64,000 bases of DNA from Streptomyces sp. NBC_00353 (GTDB lineage Bacteria; Actinomycetota; Actinomycetes; Streptomycetales; Streptomycetaceae). Below are positions 17,116 to 26,392 of the stretch, piece after piece. Where the stretch lies: assembly GCF_036108815.1 (NCBI RefSeq), contig NZ_CP107985.1, positions 7,995,501 to 8,059,500 of the forward strand, written 5' to 3'. Within the stretch, counting starts at the first letter, position 1, and the number at the start of each line of letters is the position of its first letter. The notes below the pieces were generated by a model. It made no database searches. It saw nothing but the letters and a program-made list of their open reading frames with translations, and was not told where the DNA came from. The position numbers were made by a program, and so were the translations under genes.

Positions 17116-17661
17116 GTGACCGAAACCCTCATCTGGATCGCCGTCGCGCTCGTCGCGATCGGCCTGTACCTCAGCTGGACCGCCGGACGGCTGGACCGGC
17201 TGCACGCGCGGATCGACGCCGCCCGCGCCGCCCTCGACGCACAACTGCTGCGCCGTGCCTCGGTCACCCAGGAACTGGCCACGTCCGGCGTCCTCGACCC
17301 GGCCGCGTCCATCGTGCTGTACGAGGCCGCGCACGCGGCCCGGCAGTCGGAGGAGGAGCACCGCGAGGTCGCGGAGAGCGAGCTCAGCACCGCGCTGCGG
17401 GCGGTGTTCGGCGAGCCGGCCCAGGTGGAGGCCGTGAAGGAGATCCCCGGCGGCGAGGAGGCCGCGTCCGAGCTGGCCGCGGCCGTGCGACGGGTCCCGA
17501 TGGCGCGGCGGTTCCACAACGACGCGGTGCGCGCGGCGCGTGCGCTGCGCAGGCACCGCACGGTGCGTTGGTTCCGGCTGGCCGGACACGCGCCGTTCCC
17601 CTTGGCCTTCGAGATGGACGACGAGCCCCCGGTCGCGCTGGCGGACCGCCCGGGCAGCTGA
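17116..17661 (+). CDS. Small N-terminally anchored membrane protein
   Basis: This gives 181 residues from the GTG at 17116; a TTG at 17107 would add three. One N-terminal membrane helix (LIWIAVALVAIGLYLSWTAG) is followed by a long charged helical region (LDRLHARIDAARAALDAQLLRRASVTQEL), which recalls LemA-family proteins, though the similarity is too weak to name it. The rest is helical with no catalytic motif. A TAGCCT box lies eight bases before the GTG with no ribosome-binding site between, so the transcript may be leaderless. Confidence 0.78.
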   Translation: MTETLIWIAVALVAIGLYLSWTAGRLDRLHARIDAARAALDAQLLRRASVTQELATSGVLDPAASIVLYEAAHAARQSEEEHREVAESELSTALRAVFGEPAQVEAVKEIPGGEEAASELAAAVRRVPMARRFHNDAVRAARALRRHRTVRWFRLAGHAPFPLAFEMDDEPPVALADRPGS

Positions 17662-17713
17662 CATGTGAACGGCCGCCACCGGGCCCCGTACGCGGCCGCA
17701 CAGCCCCCGTACA

Positions 17714-17742
17714 GCAGGCCTGTACGTCCCGCACAGGCCTGC
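17714..17742 (+). terminator. 10-bp hairpin after the small membrane protein gene
   Basis: GCAGGCCTGT (17714-17723) and ACAGGCCTGC (17733-17742) are exact complements around a 9-nt loop. Together with the rest of the 272-bp gap before pdxS it shows no other clear element. Confidence 0.6.
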
Positions 17743-17933
17743 CACCCGCGCTGAGCGGGGCCCACGCTCTGCTCCGCCGCAGGGCGCGCCGTTCGTCCCG
17801 TACGCGGCCGTACGCCGCCAAAACGATCCACCGGCCTGCCATTGGCCCTTGCTGTGGACTGGTTCCGAGGAGTTTGCTCAGCAGAGCACCAACGAGCACC
17901 ATCAGCATCTTTTTCTCCGAGTGAGGTCGATCC

Positions 17934-18854
17934 GTGTCCACGCTTCCCACCACCCCGCAGTCCACCGACTCCCCGGCGACCGGCACCGCGCGCGTCAAGC
18001 GCGGCATGGCCGAGCAGCTCAAGGGCGGCGTGATCATGGACGTCGTCAACGCCGAGCAGGCGAAGATCGCCGAGGACGCGGGCGCCGTGGCCGTCATGGC
18101 CCTCGAGCGGGTGCCCGCCGACATCCGCAAGGACGGCGGCGTGGCCCGGATGTCCGACCCGAACATGATCGAAGAGATCATCGAGGCCGTCTCCATCCCG
18201 GTGATGGCGAAGTCGCGTATCGGCCACTTCGTCGAGGCCCAGGTCCTCCAGTCCCTCGGCGTCGACTACATCGACGAGTCCGAGGTCCTCACGCCGGCCG
18301 ACGAGGTCAACCACAGCGACAAGTTCGCCTTCACCACACCGTTCGTCTGTGGCGCCACCAACCTGGGCGAGGCACTGCGCCGCATCGCCGAGGGTGCGGC
18401 CATGATCCGCTCGAAGGGCGAGGCCGGCACCGGCAACGTCGTCGAGGCGGTCCGCCACCTGCGCCAGATCAAGAACGAGATCGCCCGGCTGCGCGGCTAC
18501 GACAACAACGAGCTGTACGCCGCAGCCAAGGAGCTCCGCGCCCCGTACGAGCTGGTCAAGGAGGTCGCCGAGCTCGGCAAGCTGCCCGTCGTCCTGTTCT
18601 CCGCGGGTGGCGTCGCCACCCCGGCCGACGCCGCGCTGATGCGCCAGCTCGGCGCCGAGGGCGTCTTCGTCGGCTCCGGCATCTTCAAGTCCGGCGACCC
18701 GGCCAAGCGCGCCGCCGCCATCGTGAAGGCCACCACCTTCTACGACGACCCGAAGATCATCGCGGACGCCTCCCGCAACCTGGGCGAGGCCATGGTCGGC
18801 ATCAACTGCGACACGCTGCCCGAGACCGAGCGCTACGCCAACCGCGGCTGGTAG
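17934..18854 (+). CDS. pdxS: Pyridoxal 5'-phosphate synthase lyase subunit
   Basis: This encodes 306 residues with the near-invariant PdxS core: GGVIMDVVNAEQAKIAEDAG, AVMALERVPADIR, VMAKSRIGHF (imine-forming lysines), and GVDYIDESEVLTPAD. It is the (beta/alpha)8 subunit that condenses ribose 5-phosphate, glyceraldehyde 3-phosphate and ammonia into PLP, receiving ammonia from PdxT encoded six bases downstream. The first twenty or so residues before VKRGMAEQLKGG are a variable Ser/Thr/Pro tail. A GAGG stretch precedes the GTG at 17934. No regulator of the MocR/PdxR type is adjacent. Confidence 0.97.
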   Translation: MSTLPTTPQSTDSPATGTARVKRGMAEQLKGGVIMDVVNAEQAKIAEDAGAVAVMALERVPADIRKDGGVARMSDPNMIEEIIEAVSIPVMAKSRIGHFVEAQVLQSLGVDYIDESEVLTPADEVNHSDKFAFTTPFVCGATNLGEALRRIAEGAAMIRSKGEAGTGNVVEAVRHLRQIKNEIARLRGYDNNELYAAAKELRAPYELVKEVAELGKLPVVLFSAGGVATPADAALMRQLGAEGVFVGSGIFKSGDPAKRAAAIVKATTFYDDPKIIADASRNLGEAMVGINCDTLPETERYANRGW

Positions 18855-18860
18855 TCACTG

Positions 18861-19454
18861 ATGAGCGACACCCCTGTGATCGGAGTCCTGGCTCTTCAGG
18901 GCGACGTACGGGAGCACCTGATCGCCCTGGCCTCGGCTGATGCCCTGGCCAGGCCGATCCGGCGCCCCGAGGAGCTCGCCGAGGTCGACGGTCTCGTCAT
19001 CCCCGGCGGCGAGTCCACCACCATGTCCAAGCTGGCCGTCCTGTTCGGCATGCTGGAACCGCTGCGCGAGCGGGTACGCGCCGGAATGCCGGTCTACGGC
19101 ACCTGCGCGGGAATGATCCTGCTGGCAGACAAGATCCTCGACCCGCGTTCGGGCCAGGAGACCGTCGGCGGCATCGACATGATCGTGCGACGTAACGCGT
19201 TCGGGCGGCAGAACGAGTCCTTCGAGGCGGCCGTCGAGGTCACCGGAATCGACGGCGGTCCGGTCGAGGGCGTCTTCATCCGGGCCCCCTGGGTGGAGTC
19301 GGTCGGCGCACAGGCCCAAGTCGTGGCCGAGCACGGCGGTCACATCGTCGCCGTACGGCAGGGAAACGCCCTGGCGACGTCATTTCACCCGGAACTGACC
19401 GGGGACCACCGAGTTCACGCGCTCTTCGTCGACATGGTGCGCGCAGTCCGATGA
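18861..19454 (+). CDS. pdxT: Pyridoxal 5'-phosphate synthase glutaminase subunit
   Basis: This encodes 197 residues. The class I glutamine amidotransferase triad is present: Cys in YGTCAGMILLA and the His-Glu pair in SFHPELT. The motifs GVLALQGDVREH and IPGGESTTMSKL are diagnostic of PdxT. It hydrolyses glutamine and channels ammonia to PdxS, encoded just upstream in the same operon. Confidence 0.96.
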   Translation: MSDTPVIGVLALQGDVREHLIALASADALARPIRRPEELAEVDGLVIPGGESTTMSKLAVLFGMLEPLRERVRAGMPVYGTCAGMILLADKILDPRSGQETVGGIDMIVRRNAFGRQNESFEAAVEVTGIDGGPVEGVFIRAPWVESVGAQAQVVAEHGGHIVAVRQGNALATSFHPELTGDHRVHALFVDMVRAVR

Positions 19455-19516
19455 CTCGATCCCGGTAGGATCTCTCGGGTTCGTTAAGAAATTGGTGACG
19501 CGAAGGAGACAGGCAG

Positions 19517-20269
19517 ATGTCCGGCCACTCTAAATGGGCTACGACGAAGCACAAGAAGGCCGTGATTGACGCCAAGCGCGGCAAGCTCTTCGCGAAGCTG
19601 ATCAAGAACATCGAGGTCGCGGCCCGCACCGGCGGTGTGGACCCCGAGGGCAACCCGACCCTCGTCGACGCGATCCAGAAGGCCAAGAAGAGCTCCGTCC
19701 CGAACAAGAACATCGACTCCGCGGTCAAGCGCGGTGGCGGTCTCGAAGCGGGCGGCGTCGACTACCAGACGATCATGTACGAGGGTTACGGCCCGAACGG
19801 TGTCGCGGTGCTCATCGAGTGCCTCACCGACAACCGCAACCGTGCCGCTTCCGACGTACGGGTCGCGATGACCCGCAACGGCGGTTCGATGGCCGACCCG
19901 GGTTCGGTCTCGTACCTCTTCAACCGCAAGGGCGTCGTCATCGTCCCCAAGGGCGAGCTGACCGAGGACGACGTCCTCGGTGCGGTGCTCGACGCGGGCG
20001 CCGAGGAGGTCAACGACCTCGGTGAGTCCTACGAGGTCGTCAGCGAGGCCACCGACATGGTCGCGGTCCGTACCGCGCTCCAGCAGGCCGGCATCGACTA
20101 CGACTCCGCAGAGGCCAACTTCCTGCCCACCATGCAGGTCGAGCTGGACGAAGAAGGCGCACGCAAGATCTTCAAGCTGATCGACGCGCTGGAGGACAGC
20201 GACGACGTGCAGAACGTCTTCGCCAACTTCGACGTCTCGGACGAGGTCATGGAGAAGGTCGACGCCTGA
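19517..20269 (+). CDS. YebC/PmpR family DNA-binding/translation-associated regulator
   Basis: This encodes 250 residues, the standard family length. It starts MSGHSKWATTKHKKAVIDAKRG and contains the VDYQTIMYEGYGPNGVA and RNRAASDVR blocks of the family. Members are known as transcriptional regulators, and some have been linked to translation of proline-rich stretches; the role here is not shown. It precedes ruvC as in most actinobacteria. GAAGGAGA upstream supports the ATG at 19517. Confidence 0.95.
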   Translation: MSGHSKWATTKHKKAVIDAKRGKLFAKLIKNIEVAARTGGVDPEGNPTLVDAIQKAKKSSVPNKNIDSAVKRGGGLEAGGVDYQTIMYEGYGPNGVAVLIECLTDNRNRAASDVRVAMTRNGGSMADPGSVSYLFNRKGVVIVPKGELTEDDVLGAVLDAGAEEVNDLGESYEVVSEATDMVAVRTALQQAGIDYDSAEANFLPTMQVELDEEGARKIFKLIDALEDSDDVQNVFANFDVSDEVMEKVDA

Positions 20270-20294
20270 GGCGCACTCAGCACAGCCTTCAGCA

Positions 20295-20325
20295 CGGGCC
20301 GGCGGGGACACACCCCGTCGGCCCG
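20295..20325 (+). terminator. 13-bp hairpin between the yebC-family gene and ruvC
   Basis: CGGGCCGGCGGGG (20295-20307) pairs with CCCCGTCGGCCCG (20313-20325), with one G-T pair and an ACACA loop. It separates the yebC-type gene from the ruv operon. Confidence 0.72.
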
Positions 20326-20390
20326 TCGCATTGTCAGTGCGAGCCGATAGCCTGCGGGAACAGTTGACCGATCGGCAGAGGGGGCGCTTC

Positions 20391-20963
20391 ATGCGGGTAC
20401 TGGGCGTGGACCCGGGGCTGACCCGGTGCGGCGTCGGCGTCGTCGAAGGCGTCGCGGGCCGCCCCCTGACGATGCTCGGGGTCGGCGTCGTGCGTACCCC
20501 GGCCGACGCGGAGCTCGGCCACCGGCTGGTCGCCATCGAGCGAGGCATCGAGGAGTGGCTCGACGAGCACCGTCCCGAATTCGTCGCCGTGGAGCGGGTG
20601 TTCAGCCAGCACAACGTCCGTACGGTGATGGGCACCGCCCAGGCCAGTGCGGTCGCCATGCTCTGCGCCTCCCGTCGCGGCATCCCCGTCGCCCTGCACA
20701 CCCCCAGTGAGGTCAAGGCCGCCGTCACCGGCAGCGGCCGCGCCGACAAGGCACAGGTCGGCGCGATGGTCACCCGGCTGCTGAGGCTCGACGCCCCGCC
20801 GAAGCCGGCCGACGCCGCCGACGCGCTGGCCCTCGCCATCTGCCACATATGGCGGGCCCCGGCCGTCAACCGCCTCCAGCAGGCACATGCGGCCGCCGCC
20901 GCGGCCCGCACCCCGCGCGTTCCCCGTACCCCCGCAGTTCCCGTCCGGAAGGTCCCCCGATGA
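20391..20963 (+). CDS. ruvC: Holliday junction resolvase RuvC
   Basis: This encodes 190 residues. The metal-binding acidic residues lie in VLGVDPGLTRCG (first Asp), FVAVERVFSQHN (Glu) and PKPADAADALALAICH (C-terminal Asp pair). It cuts four-way junctions that RuvAB branch-migrates. The C-terminus has a short Ala/Pro/Arg tail (AAAAAARTPRVPRTP) beyond the core. The ATG at 20391 is chosen because AGAGGGGG lies six bases upstream. The TGA overlaps the ruvA ATG. Confidence 0.95.
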   Translation: MRVLGVDPGLTRCGVGVVEGVAGRPLTMLGVGVVRTPADAELGHRLVAIERGIEEWLDEHRPEFVAVERVFSQHNVRTVMGTAQASAVAMLCASRRGIPVALHTPSEVKAAVTGSGRADKAQVGAMVTRLLRLDAPPKPADAADALALAICHIWRAPAVNRLQQAHAAAAAARTPRVPRTPAVPVRKVPR

Positions 20964-21586
20964 TCGCCTTCGTCAGCGGCCCCGTCGCCGCACTCGCCCC
21001 GACCACGGCCGTGATCGAGGTCGGTGGCATCGGCATGGCCGTCCAGTGCAGCCCCCACACCCTTGCCGACCTGCGGATCGGTCAGGAGGCCAGGCTGGCG
21101 ACCTCGCTCGTCGTGCGGGAGGACTCGCTGACGCTCTACGGCTTCGCCGACGACGACCAGCGGCAGGTCTTCGAGCTCCTGCAGACCGCCAGCGGCGTCG
21201 GCCCGAGGCTCGCCCAGGCGATGCTGGCCGTGCACAGCCCGGACGCCCTGCGCCTCGCCGTCTCCGCCGACGACGAGAAGGCGCTCACCGCTGTCCCCGG
21301 CATCGGCAAGAAGGGCGCGCAGAAACTCCTGCTCGAACTGAAGGACAGGCTCGGCGAGCCCGTCGGCGCCCACATCGGCCGGCAGGGCGTCGGCACCGCC
21401 GTCTCCTCCTCCTGGCGCGACCAGCTGCAGGCCGCCCTGATCGGCCTCGGCTATGCGAGCCGCGAGGCCGACGAGGCGGTCTCCGCCGTTGCCCCGCAGG
21501 CCGAGGCCGCCCTCGCCGAGGGCGCCCAGCCGCCCGTACCGCAACTGCTGCGCGCCGCACTGCAGACGCTCAACCGCGCACGCTGA
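20960..21586 (+). CDS. ruvA: Holliday junction branch-migration protein RuvA
   Basis: This encodes 208 residues. The N-terminal OB fold starts MIAFVSGPVAALAP, and two helix-hairpin-helix motifs follow (QTASGVGPRLAQAML; LTAVPGIGKKGAQKLLLEL). The C-terminal helical domain that contacts RuvB occupies the last 50 residues. It forms a tetramer that holds the junction. It overlaps the ruvC stop by four bases, and ruvB starts 71 bases downstream. Confidence 0.96.
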   Translation: MIAFVSGPVAALAPTTAVIEVGGIGMAVQCSPHTLADLRIGQEARLATSLVVREDSLTLYGFADDDQRQVFELLQTASGVGPRLAQAMLAVHSPDALRLAVSADDEKALTAVPGIGKKGAQKLLLELKDRLGEPVGAHIGRQGVGTAVSSSWRDQLQAALIGLGYASREADEAVSAVAPQAEAALAEGAQPPVPQLLRAALQTLNRAR

Positions 21587-21657
21587 CCGGACGCGACACC
21601 CCGACGCACGGGCATCGCACGGCCCGGCACCGAAACACCCGAGGCGGGACTGACCGA

Positions 21658-22731
21658 ATGAACTGGGACGACACCGGACCCGACACCGACGAGCGGCTCG
21701 ACGAGCGCCTCGTCGACGCAGGCGCGGACGGCGAGGACACCGCGGTCGAAGCCGCCCTGCGGCCGAAGGACCTCGACGAGTTCGTCGGCCAGGAGAAGGT
21801 GCGCGAACAGCTCGACCTGGTCCTGAAGGCGGCCCTTGCCCGCGGCGCCACCGCCGACCACGTCCTGCTCTCCGGTGCCCCCGGCCTCGGCAAGACCACC
21901 CTCTCCATGATCATCGCCGCCGAGATGGGCGCCCCGATCCGGATCACCTCCGGTCCCGCCATCCAGCACGCGGGCGATCTCGCCGCGATCCTCTCCTCCC
22001 TCCAGGAGGGCGAGGTCCTCTTCCTCGACGAGATCCACCGCATGTCGCGGCCCGCCGAAGAGATGCTCTACATGGCGATGGAGGACTTCCGGGTCGACGT
22101 CATCGTCGGCAAGGGCCCCGGCGCCACGGCCATCCCGCTGGAGCTGCCGCCCTTCACCCTGGTCGGCGCCACCACCCGGGCCGGACTCCTGCCGCCCCCG
22201 CTGCGCGACCGCTTCGGCTTCACCGGCCACATGGAGTTCTACGCCCCCGCCGAACTGGAACGCGTCATCCACCGCTCGGCCCGCCTCCTCGACGTCGCGA
22301 TAGACGCCGACGGTGCCGCCGAGATCGCCGGCCGCTCTCGCGGTACGCCCCGTATCGCCAACCGGCTGCTGCGCCGCGTCCGCGACTATGCCCAGGTCAA
22401 GGCGGACGGCCGGATCGACCGCAGCGTCGCCGCCGCGGCACTCAGGGTGTACGAGGTCGACGCCAGGGGCCTGGACCGGCTGGACCGGGCGGTGCTCGGC
22501 GCGCTGCTGAAGCTCTTCGGCGGCGGCCCGGTGGGCCTGTCCACCCTCGCAGTGGCCGTGGGGGAGGAGCGTGAGACGGTCGAGGAGGTCGCGGAGCCCT
22601 TCCTGGTACGGGAAGGTCTGCTGGCCAGGACGCCGAGGGGCCGGGTCGCCACCCCGGCGGCCTGGGCCCATCTGGGTCTCGTCCCCCCGTCCCACGGTGG
22701 AAAAGGACAACAGGGTCTTTTTGGGGCGTGA
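21658..22731 (+). CDS. ruvB: Holliday junction helicase RuvB
   Basis: This encodes 357 residues. The AAA+ motifs are GAPGLGKTTL (Walker A), EVLFLDEIHRM (Walker B) and VGATTRAGLLPPPLRDRFG (sensor 1 and arginine finger region), and the C-terminal winged helix runs to about residue 340. It is the ATP-driven motor of the RuvABC resolvasome. A GAGGCGGGAC stretch precedes the ATG at 21658. Confidence 0.97.
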   Translation: MNWDDTGPDTDERLDERLVDAGADGEDTAVEAALRPKDLDEFVGQEKVREQLDLVLKAALARGATADHVLLSGAPGLGKTTLSMIIAAEMGAPIRITSGPAIQHAGDLAAILSSLQEGEVLFLDEIHRMSRPAEEMLYMAMEDFRVDVIVGKGPGATAIPLELPPFTLVGATTRAGLLPPPLRDRFGFTGHMEFYAPAELERVIHRSARLLDVAIDADGAAEIAGRSRGTPRIANRLLRRVRDYAQVKADGRIDRSVAAAALRVYEVDARGLDRLDRAVLGALLKLFGGGPVGLSTLAVAVGEERETVEEVAEPFLVREGLLARTPRGRVATPAAWAHLGLVPPSHGGKGQQGLFGA

Positions 22732-22779
22732 TGCGTCACAGGTTGGCCCAGATCAGGAACCGCGGTGCCATGCTGGGCG

Positions 22780-22809
22780 TTGTTCCATCGATGCGGACTC
22801 GCTTAGACT
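22780..22809 (+). promoter_or_regulatory. Likely yajC-secD-secF promoter
   Basis: TTGTTC (22780-22785) and TAGACT (22804-22809) are separated by 18 bp and fit the main sigma factor pattern in Streptomyces. The predicted transcript start is about 80 bp before the yajC GTG. Confidence 0.6.
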
Positions 22810-22896
22810 CCGCCGATGCCGTCCGTACAGGGCGGCGTGCCCACCCCCGTAGATCAGGCCGCATTTCAGCGCGGTCGTGCGAAGGAAACTCGTCCC

Positions 22897-23400
22897 GTGA
22901 ATCCCGTGACTCTCCTCCCCTTCATCGTGCTCATCGGGGCCATGTTCCTGATGACCCGGTCCGCCAAGAAGAAGCAGGCTGCCGCCGCGCAGATGCGCAA
23001 CGACATGCAGCCCGGCACCGGCGTCCGGACGATCGGGGGCATGTACGCCACCGTCAAGGAGCTGCACGACGACACGGTTGTCCTTGAGGTCGCCCCCGGC
23101 GTCCACGCCATCTACGCCAAGAACGCCATCGGCGCCGTCCTCGACGACGCGGAGTACAACCGGATCGTCCACGGTGACGGCGACGACATCGACGGCGCGA
23201 TCGTGCCGGACGACGCCTCCTCGCTGACCGAGGCGACCGGCTCCGACGAGCCCGTCGAGGCCGACGCGGACGACGACTCCTCGGACAACGCCAAGATCGA
23301 CCTGGGCAAGAAGGCCGAGGCCGACGACGTCGAGCCGAAGGCCGAGCCGAAGGACGTGAAGGCCGATGAGAAGGCCGACGGCGAGGCCGACGCGAAGTAG
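22897..23400 (+). CDS. yajC: Preprotein translocase subunit YajC
   Basis: This encodes 167 residues. A single N-terminal membrane helix (VTLLPFIVLIGAMFLMT) leads to the YajC core (MRNDMQPGTGVRTIGGMYATV). The C-terminal 65 residues are a highly acidic, Asp/Glu/Lys/Ala-rich tail, longer than the typical family member of about 110. It associates with SecDF. GAAGGA lies eight bases before the GTG at 22897. Confidence 0.93.
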   Translation: MNPVTLLPFIVLIGAMFLMTRSAKKKQAAAAQMRNDMQPGTGVRTIGGMYATVKELHDDTVVLEVAPGVHAIYAKNAIGAVLDDAEYNRIVHGDGDDIDGAIVPDDASSLTEATGSDEPVEADADDDSSDNAKIDLGKKAEADDVEPKAEPKDVKADEKADGEADAK

Positions 23401-23547
23401 GGCATGACCCGGGGGATGCTGTGAGCCTACCGGCGTCCGGCATCCCCCGGAACGTGCGGTCTTCTGCGGGGGCAGGTCCCCACAACACTTCGTGGCCGCT
23501 CGGGCGCGTACCCGGCGCGGGGCGGTTGGACAGGGAGAAACGAGAAG

Positions 23548-25290
23548 GTGGCAGCACCGAAGAAGGGCCGAGGGCCGTCCGGCGGCCAGGGCAGGCCGGG
23601 GCGTGCCCTGGCTCTGATCCTGATCGCCATGGTCGCGCTCACCGGCGGGATGTTCTTGTCCGGTCACACCACGCCTCGGCTGGGTATTGACCTGGCGGGC
23701 GGCACGTCGATCACGCTCAAGGCGAAGAGTCAGCCCGGCAAGCCCGACGCGATCAACCCGACCAACATGGACACCGCGGTCAGCATCATCGAACGCCGTG
23801 TCAATGGTCTGGGTGTCTCGGAGGCCGAGGTCCAGACCCAGGGCCGGGACAACATCATCGTCAACATCCCCAAGGGGACGAACTCGAAGCAGGCCCGGGA
23901 ACAGGTCGGTACGACCGCCCAGCTCTACTTCCGGCCCGTGCTCACCGTAACCGCAGGCCAGGCCACGCCCACCGACACGGCCAGCCCGTCGGCATCCGGT
24001 TCGGCCAAGCCGAGCGCCTCGCCCAGCGACAAGGAGACGGCGTCCGGTTCGAAGGCCACCCCCTCGGCCGGCGCCACCACCCAGGGCCGCGCGGTCACCG
24101 GCGCCCTGACGAAGGACACGTCGCCCAGCCCCGGCGCCAGTGCCTCCGGCACGCCGAAGGCGTCCGCGAGCCCCTCGGCCTCGGTCGACCCGGCCACCGC
24201 CGAGCTCCAGAAGCGGTTCGCCGCTCTGGACTGCTCCACCAAGGCCGGCCGTGCGAAGGCCGGTGCCAACGCGAAGCCCACCGACACCACGATCGCGTGC
24301 AGCTCCGAGGGTGACGCCAAGTACGTCCTCGGCCCGGCCGAGGTCTCCGGTACGGACGTGGACAGCGCCAAGGCCACGATCGACCAGCAGCGCGGCATGT
24401 GGATCGTGCAGATGGACTTCACCGACAAGGGTTCGAAGAAGTTCCAGCAGATCACCTCCAAGCTGTCCCAGCAGCAGTCGCCGATGAACCAGTTCGCCAT
24501 CGCGCTCGACGGCGAGGTCGTCTCCGCGCCCCAGGTGAACGAGACGCTCAGCGGCAGCGCCGAGATCTCCGGCAGCTTCACCCAGCAGTCCGCCCAGGAC
24601 CTGGCGAACGTGCTGTCGTACGGTGCGCTCCCGCTGTCCTTCGACGAGGACACGGTCACCACCGTCACCGCCGCGCTCGGCGGTGAGCAGCTCCAGGCGG
24701 GTCTGATCGCCGGTGCGATCGGTCTGGCCCTGGTCGTCATCTACCTGGTGGCCTACTACCGCGGCCTTGCGCTCATCGCGCTCCTGAGCCTCCTGGTCTC
24801 CGGCATCCTGACCTACACGCTCATGTCGCTGCTCGGCCCGGCCATCGGCTTCGCGCTGAACCTCCCCGCGGTCTGTGGTGCCATCGTGGCGATCGGTATC
24901 ACCGCGGACTCGTTCATCGTGTACTTCGAACGCATCCGGGACGAGATCCGTGACGGCCGCACACTGCGTCCGGCCGTCGAGCGCGCCTGGCCGCGCGCCC
25001 GGCGCACCATCCTGGTCTCCGACTTCGTGTCGTTCCTCGCCGCCGCGGTGCTCTTCATCGTCACCGTCGGCAAGGTCCAGGGCTTCGCCTTCACGCTGGG
25101 TCTCACCACCCTGCTCGACGTGGTCGTGGTGTTCCTCTTCACCAAGCCCGTCATGACGCTGATGGCCCGTACGAAGTTCTTCTCCGGCGGTCACCCGTGG
25201 TCCGGCCTGGACCCGAAGCGGCTCGGCGCCAAGCCGCCGCTGCGGCGCACGCGTCGTGTCAACGCCCCCACCGACCCGAAGGAGGCGTGA
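23548..25290 (+). CDS. secD: Protein translocase subunit SecD
   Basis: This encodes 580 residues. The first membrane helix (LALILIAMVALTGGMFLSG) is followed by the large extracytoplasmic P1 domain (LGIDLAGGTSITLKA; ERRVNGLGVSEAEVQ), then the RND-type membrane half with helices from about residue 390. Within P1, about residues 140-220 are a Ser/Pro/Ala/Thr-rich low-complexity insertion between two folded halves. SecDF uses the proton gradient to complete export through SecYEG. The GTG at 23548 follows GGGAG; secF begins two bases after the stop. Confidence 0.95.
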   Translation: MAAPKKGRGPSGGQGRPGRALALILIAMVALTGGMFLSGHTTPRLGIDLAGGTSITLKAKSQPGKPDAINPTNMDTAVSIIERRVNGLGVSEAEVQTQGRDNIIVNIPKGTNSKQAREQVGTTAQLYFRPVLTVTAGQATPTDTASPSASGSAKPSASPSDKETASGSKATPSAGATTQGRAVTGALTKDTSPSPGASASGTPKASASPSASVDPATAELQKRFAALDCSTKAGRAKAGANAKPTDTTIACSSEGDAKYVLGPAEVSGTDVDSAKATIDQQRGMWIVQMDFTDKGSKKFQQITSKLSQQQSPMNQFAIALDGEVVSAPQVNETLSGSAEISGSFTQQSAQDLANVLSYGALPLSFDEDTVTTVTAALGGEQLQAGLIAGAIGLALVVIYLVAYYRGLALIALLSLLVSGILTYTLMSLLGPAIGFALNLPAVCGAIVAIGITADSFIVYFERIRDEIRDGRTLRPAVERAWPRARRTILVSDFVSFLAAAVLFIVTVGKVQGFAFTLGLTTLLDVVVVFLFTKPVMTLMARTKFFSGGHPWSGLDPKRLGAKPPLRRTRRVNAPTDPKEA

Positions 25291-25291
25291 G

Positions 25292-26392
25292 ATGTCGCGA
25301 CTCGGCAGTCTCGGCTCCCGGCTCTACCGCGGCGAGGTCGGTTACGACTTCATCGGCAAGCGCAAGATCTGGTACGGCATCTCGATCCTGATCACCATCA
25401 CGGCCGTCGTGGCCCTGGCGGTCAGCGGCCTCAACATGGGGATCGAGTTCAAGGGCGGCGCGGTCTTCACCACTCCGTCGACCAGTGCCTCGGTCGCCCA
25501 GGCGGAGGAGTCCGCGGTCTCCGCCTCCGGCCACCAGGCGATCGTCCAGAAGCTCGGCAACGGCGGTCTGCGTATTCAGATCACCGAAGTCGACCTGGCG
25601 AAGTCCGACGCGATCAAGGCGGAGCTCTCCAAGGACCTCAAGGTCCCCGAGGAGAAGATCAACGCCGACCTGGTCGGCCCCAGCTGGGGTGAGCAGATCG
25701 CCAACAAGGCCTGGACCGGCCTCGGCATCTTCATGATCCTCGTGGTGATCTACCTCGCCATCGCGTTCGAGTGGCGGATGGCGATCGCGGCCCTGGTCGC
25801 GCTGATCCACGACATCACGATCACGGTGGGTATCTACGCCCTGGTCGGCTTCGAGGTCACCCCGGGCACCGTGATCGGTCTGCTGACCATCCTCGGTTAC
25901 TCCCTGTACGACACGGTCGTCGTCTTCGACAGCCTCAAGGAGGGCACGAAGGGGATCACCAAGCAGACCCGGTGGACGTACAGCGAGATCGCCAACCGGT
26001 CGATCAACGGCACGCTGGTCCGTTCCATCAACACCACCGTCGTGGCGCTGCTGCCGGTCGCCGGTCTGCTGTTCATCGGTGGCGGTGTCCTCGGCGCCGG
26101 CATGCTGAACGACATCTCGCTGTCGCTCTTCGTCGGCCTCGCCGCCGGTGCGTACTCCTCGATCTTCATCGCCACCCCGCTGGTCGCCGACCTCAAGGAA
26201 CGCGAGCCGCAGATGAAGGCCCTGAAGAAGCGGATCCTCGCCAAGCGCGCGGCAGCCGCCGCCAAGGGCGAGTCAGCCGAGGGCGAGCAGGCGTACGACG
26301 ACGACGTCCACGTGGACGCCGCACCCACCGCTGCGGTGGTCGGCCAGCGCCAGCAGCCCAGGGGCCACGGCCGGACCCCGGGGAAGCGCTGA
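25292..26392 (+). CDS. secF: Protein translocase subunit SecF
   Basis: This encodes 366 residues. An N-terminal helix (WYGISILITITAVVALAVSG), the short extracytoplasmic domain (GIEFKGGAVF) and five membrane helices including GYSLYDTVVVFDSLKEG give the standard SecF topology. A charged C-terminal tail of about 65 residues with RILAKRAAAAAKG.. extends into the cytoplasm. GAAGGAGG just before the ATG is inside the end of secD, and the stop overlaps the apt start by one base. Confidence 0.95.
   Translation: MSRLGSLGSRLYRGEVGYDFIGKRKIWYGISILITITAVVALAVSGLNMGIEFKGGAVFTTPSTSASVAQAEESAVSASGHQAIVQKLGNGGLRIQITEVDLAKSDAIKAELSKDLKVPEEKINADLVGPSWGEQIANKAWTGLGIFMILVVIYLAIAFEWRMAIAALVALIHDITITVGIYALVGFEVTPGTVIGLLTILGYSLYDTVVVFDSLKEGTKGITKQTRWTYSEIANRSINGTLVRSINTTVVALLPVAGLLFIGGGVLGAGMLNDISLSLFVGLAAGAYSSIFIATPLVADLKEREPQMKALKKRILAKRAAAAAKGESAEGEQAYDDDVHVDAAPTAAVVGQRQQPRGHGRTPGKR

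Noticed and set aside
17662..17933. Riboswitch or regulator site upstream of pdxS
   Set aside because: No conserved riboswitch structure is recognisable and no MocR/PdxR gene is adjacent; only a hairpin near the previous gene is supported.
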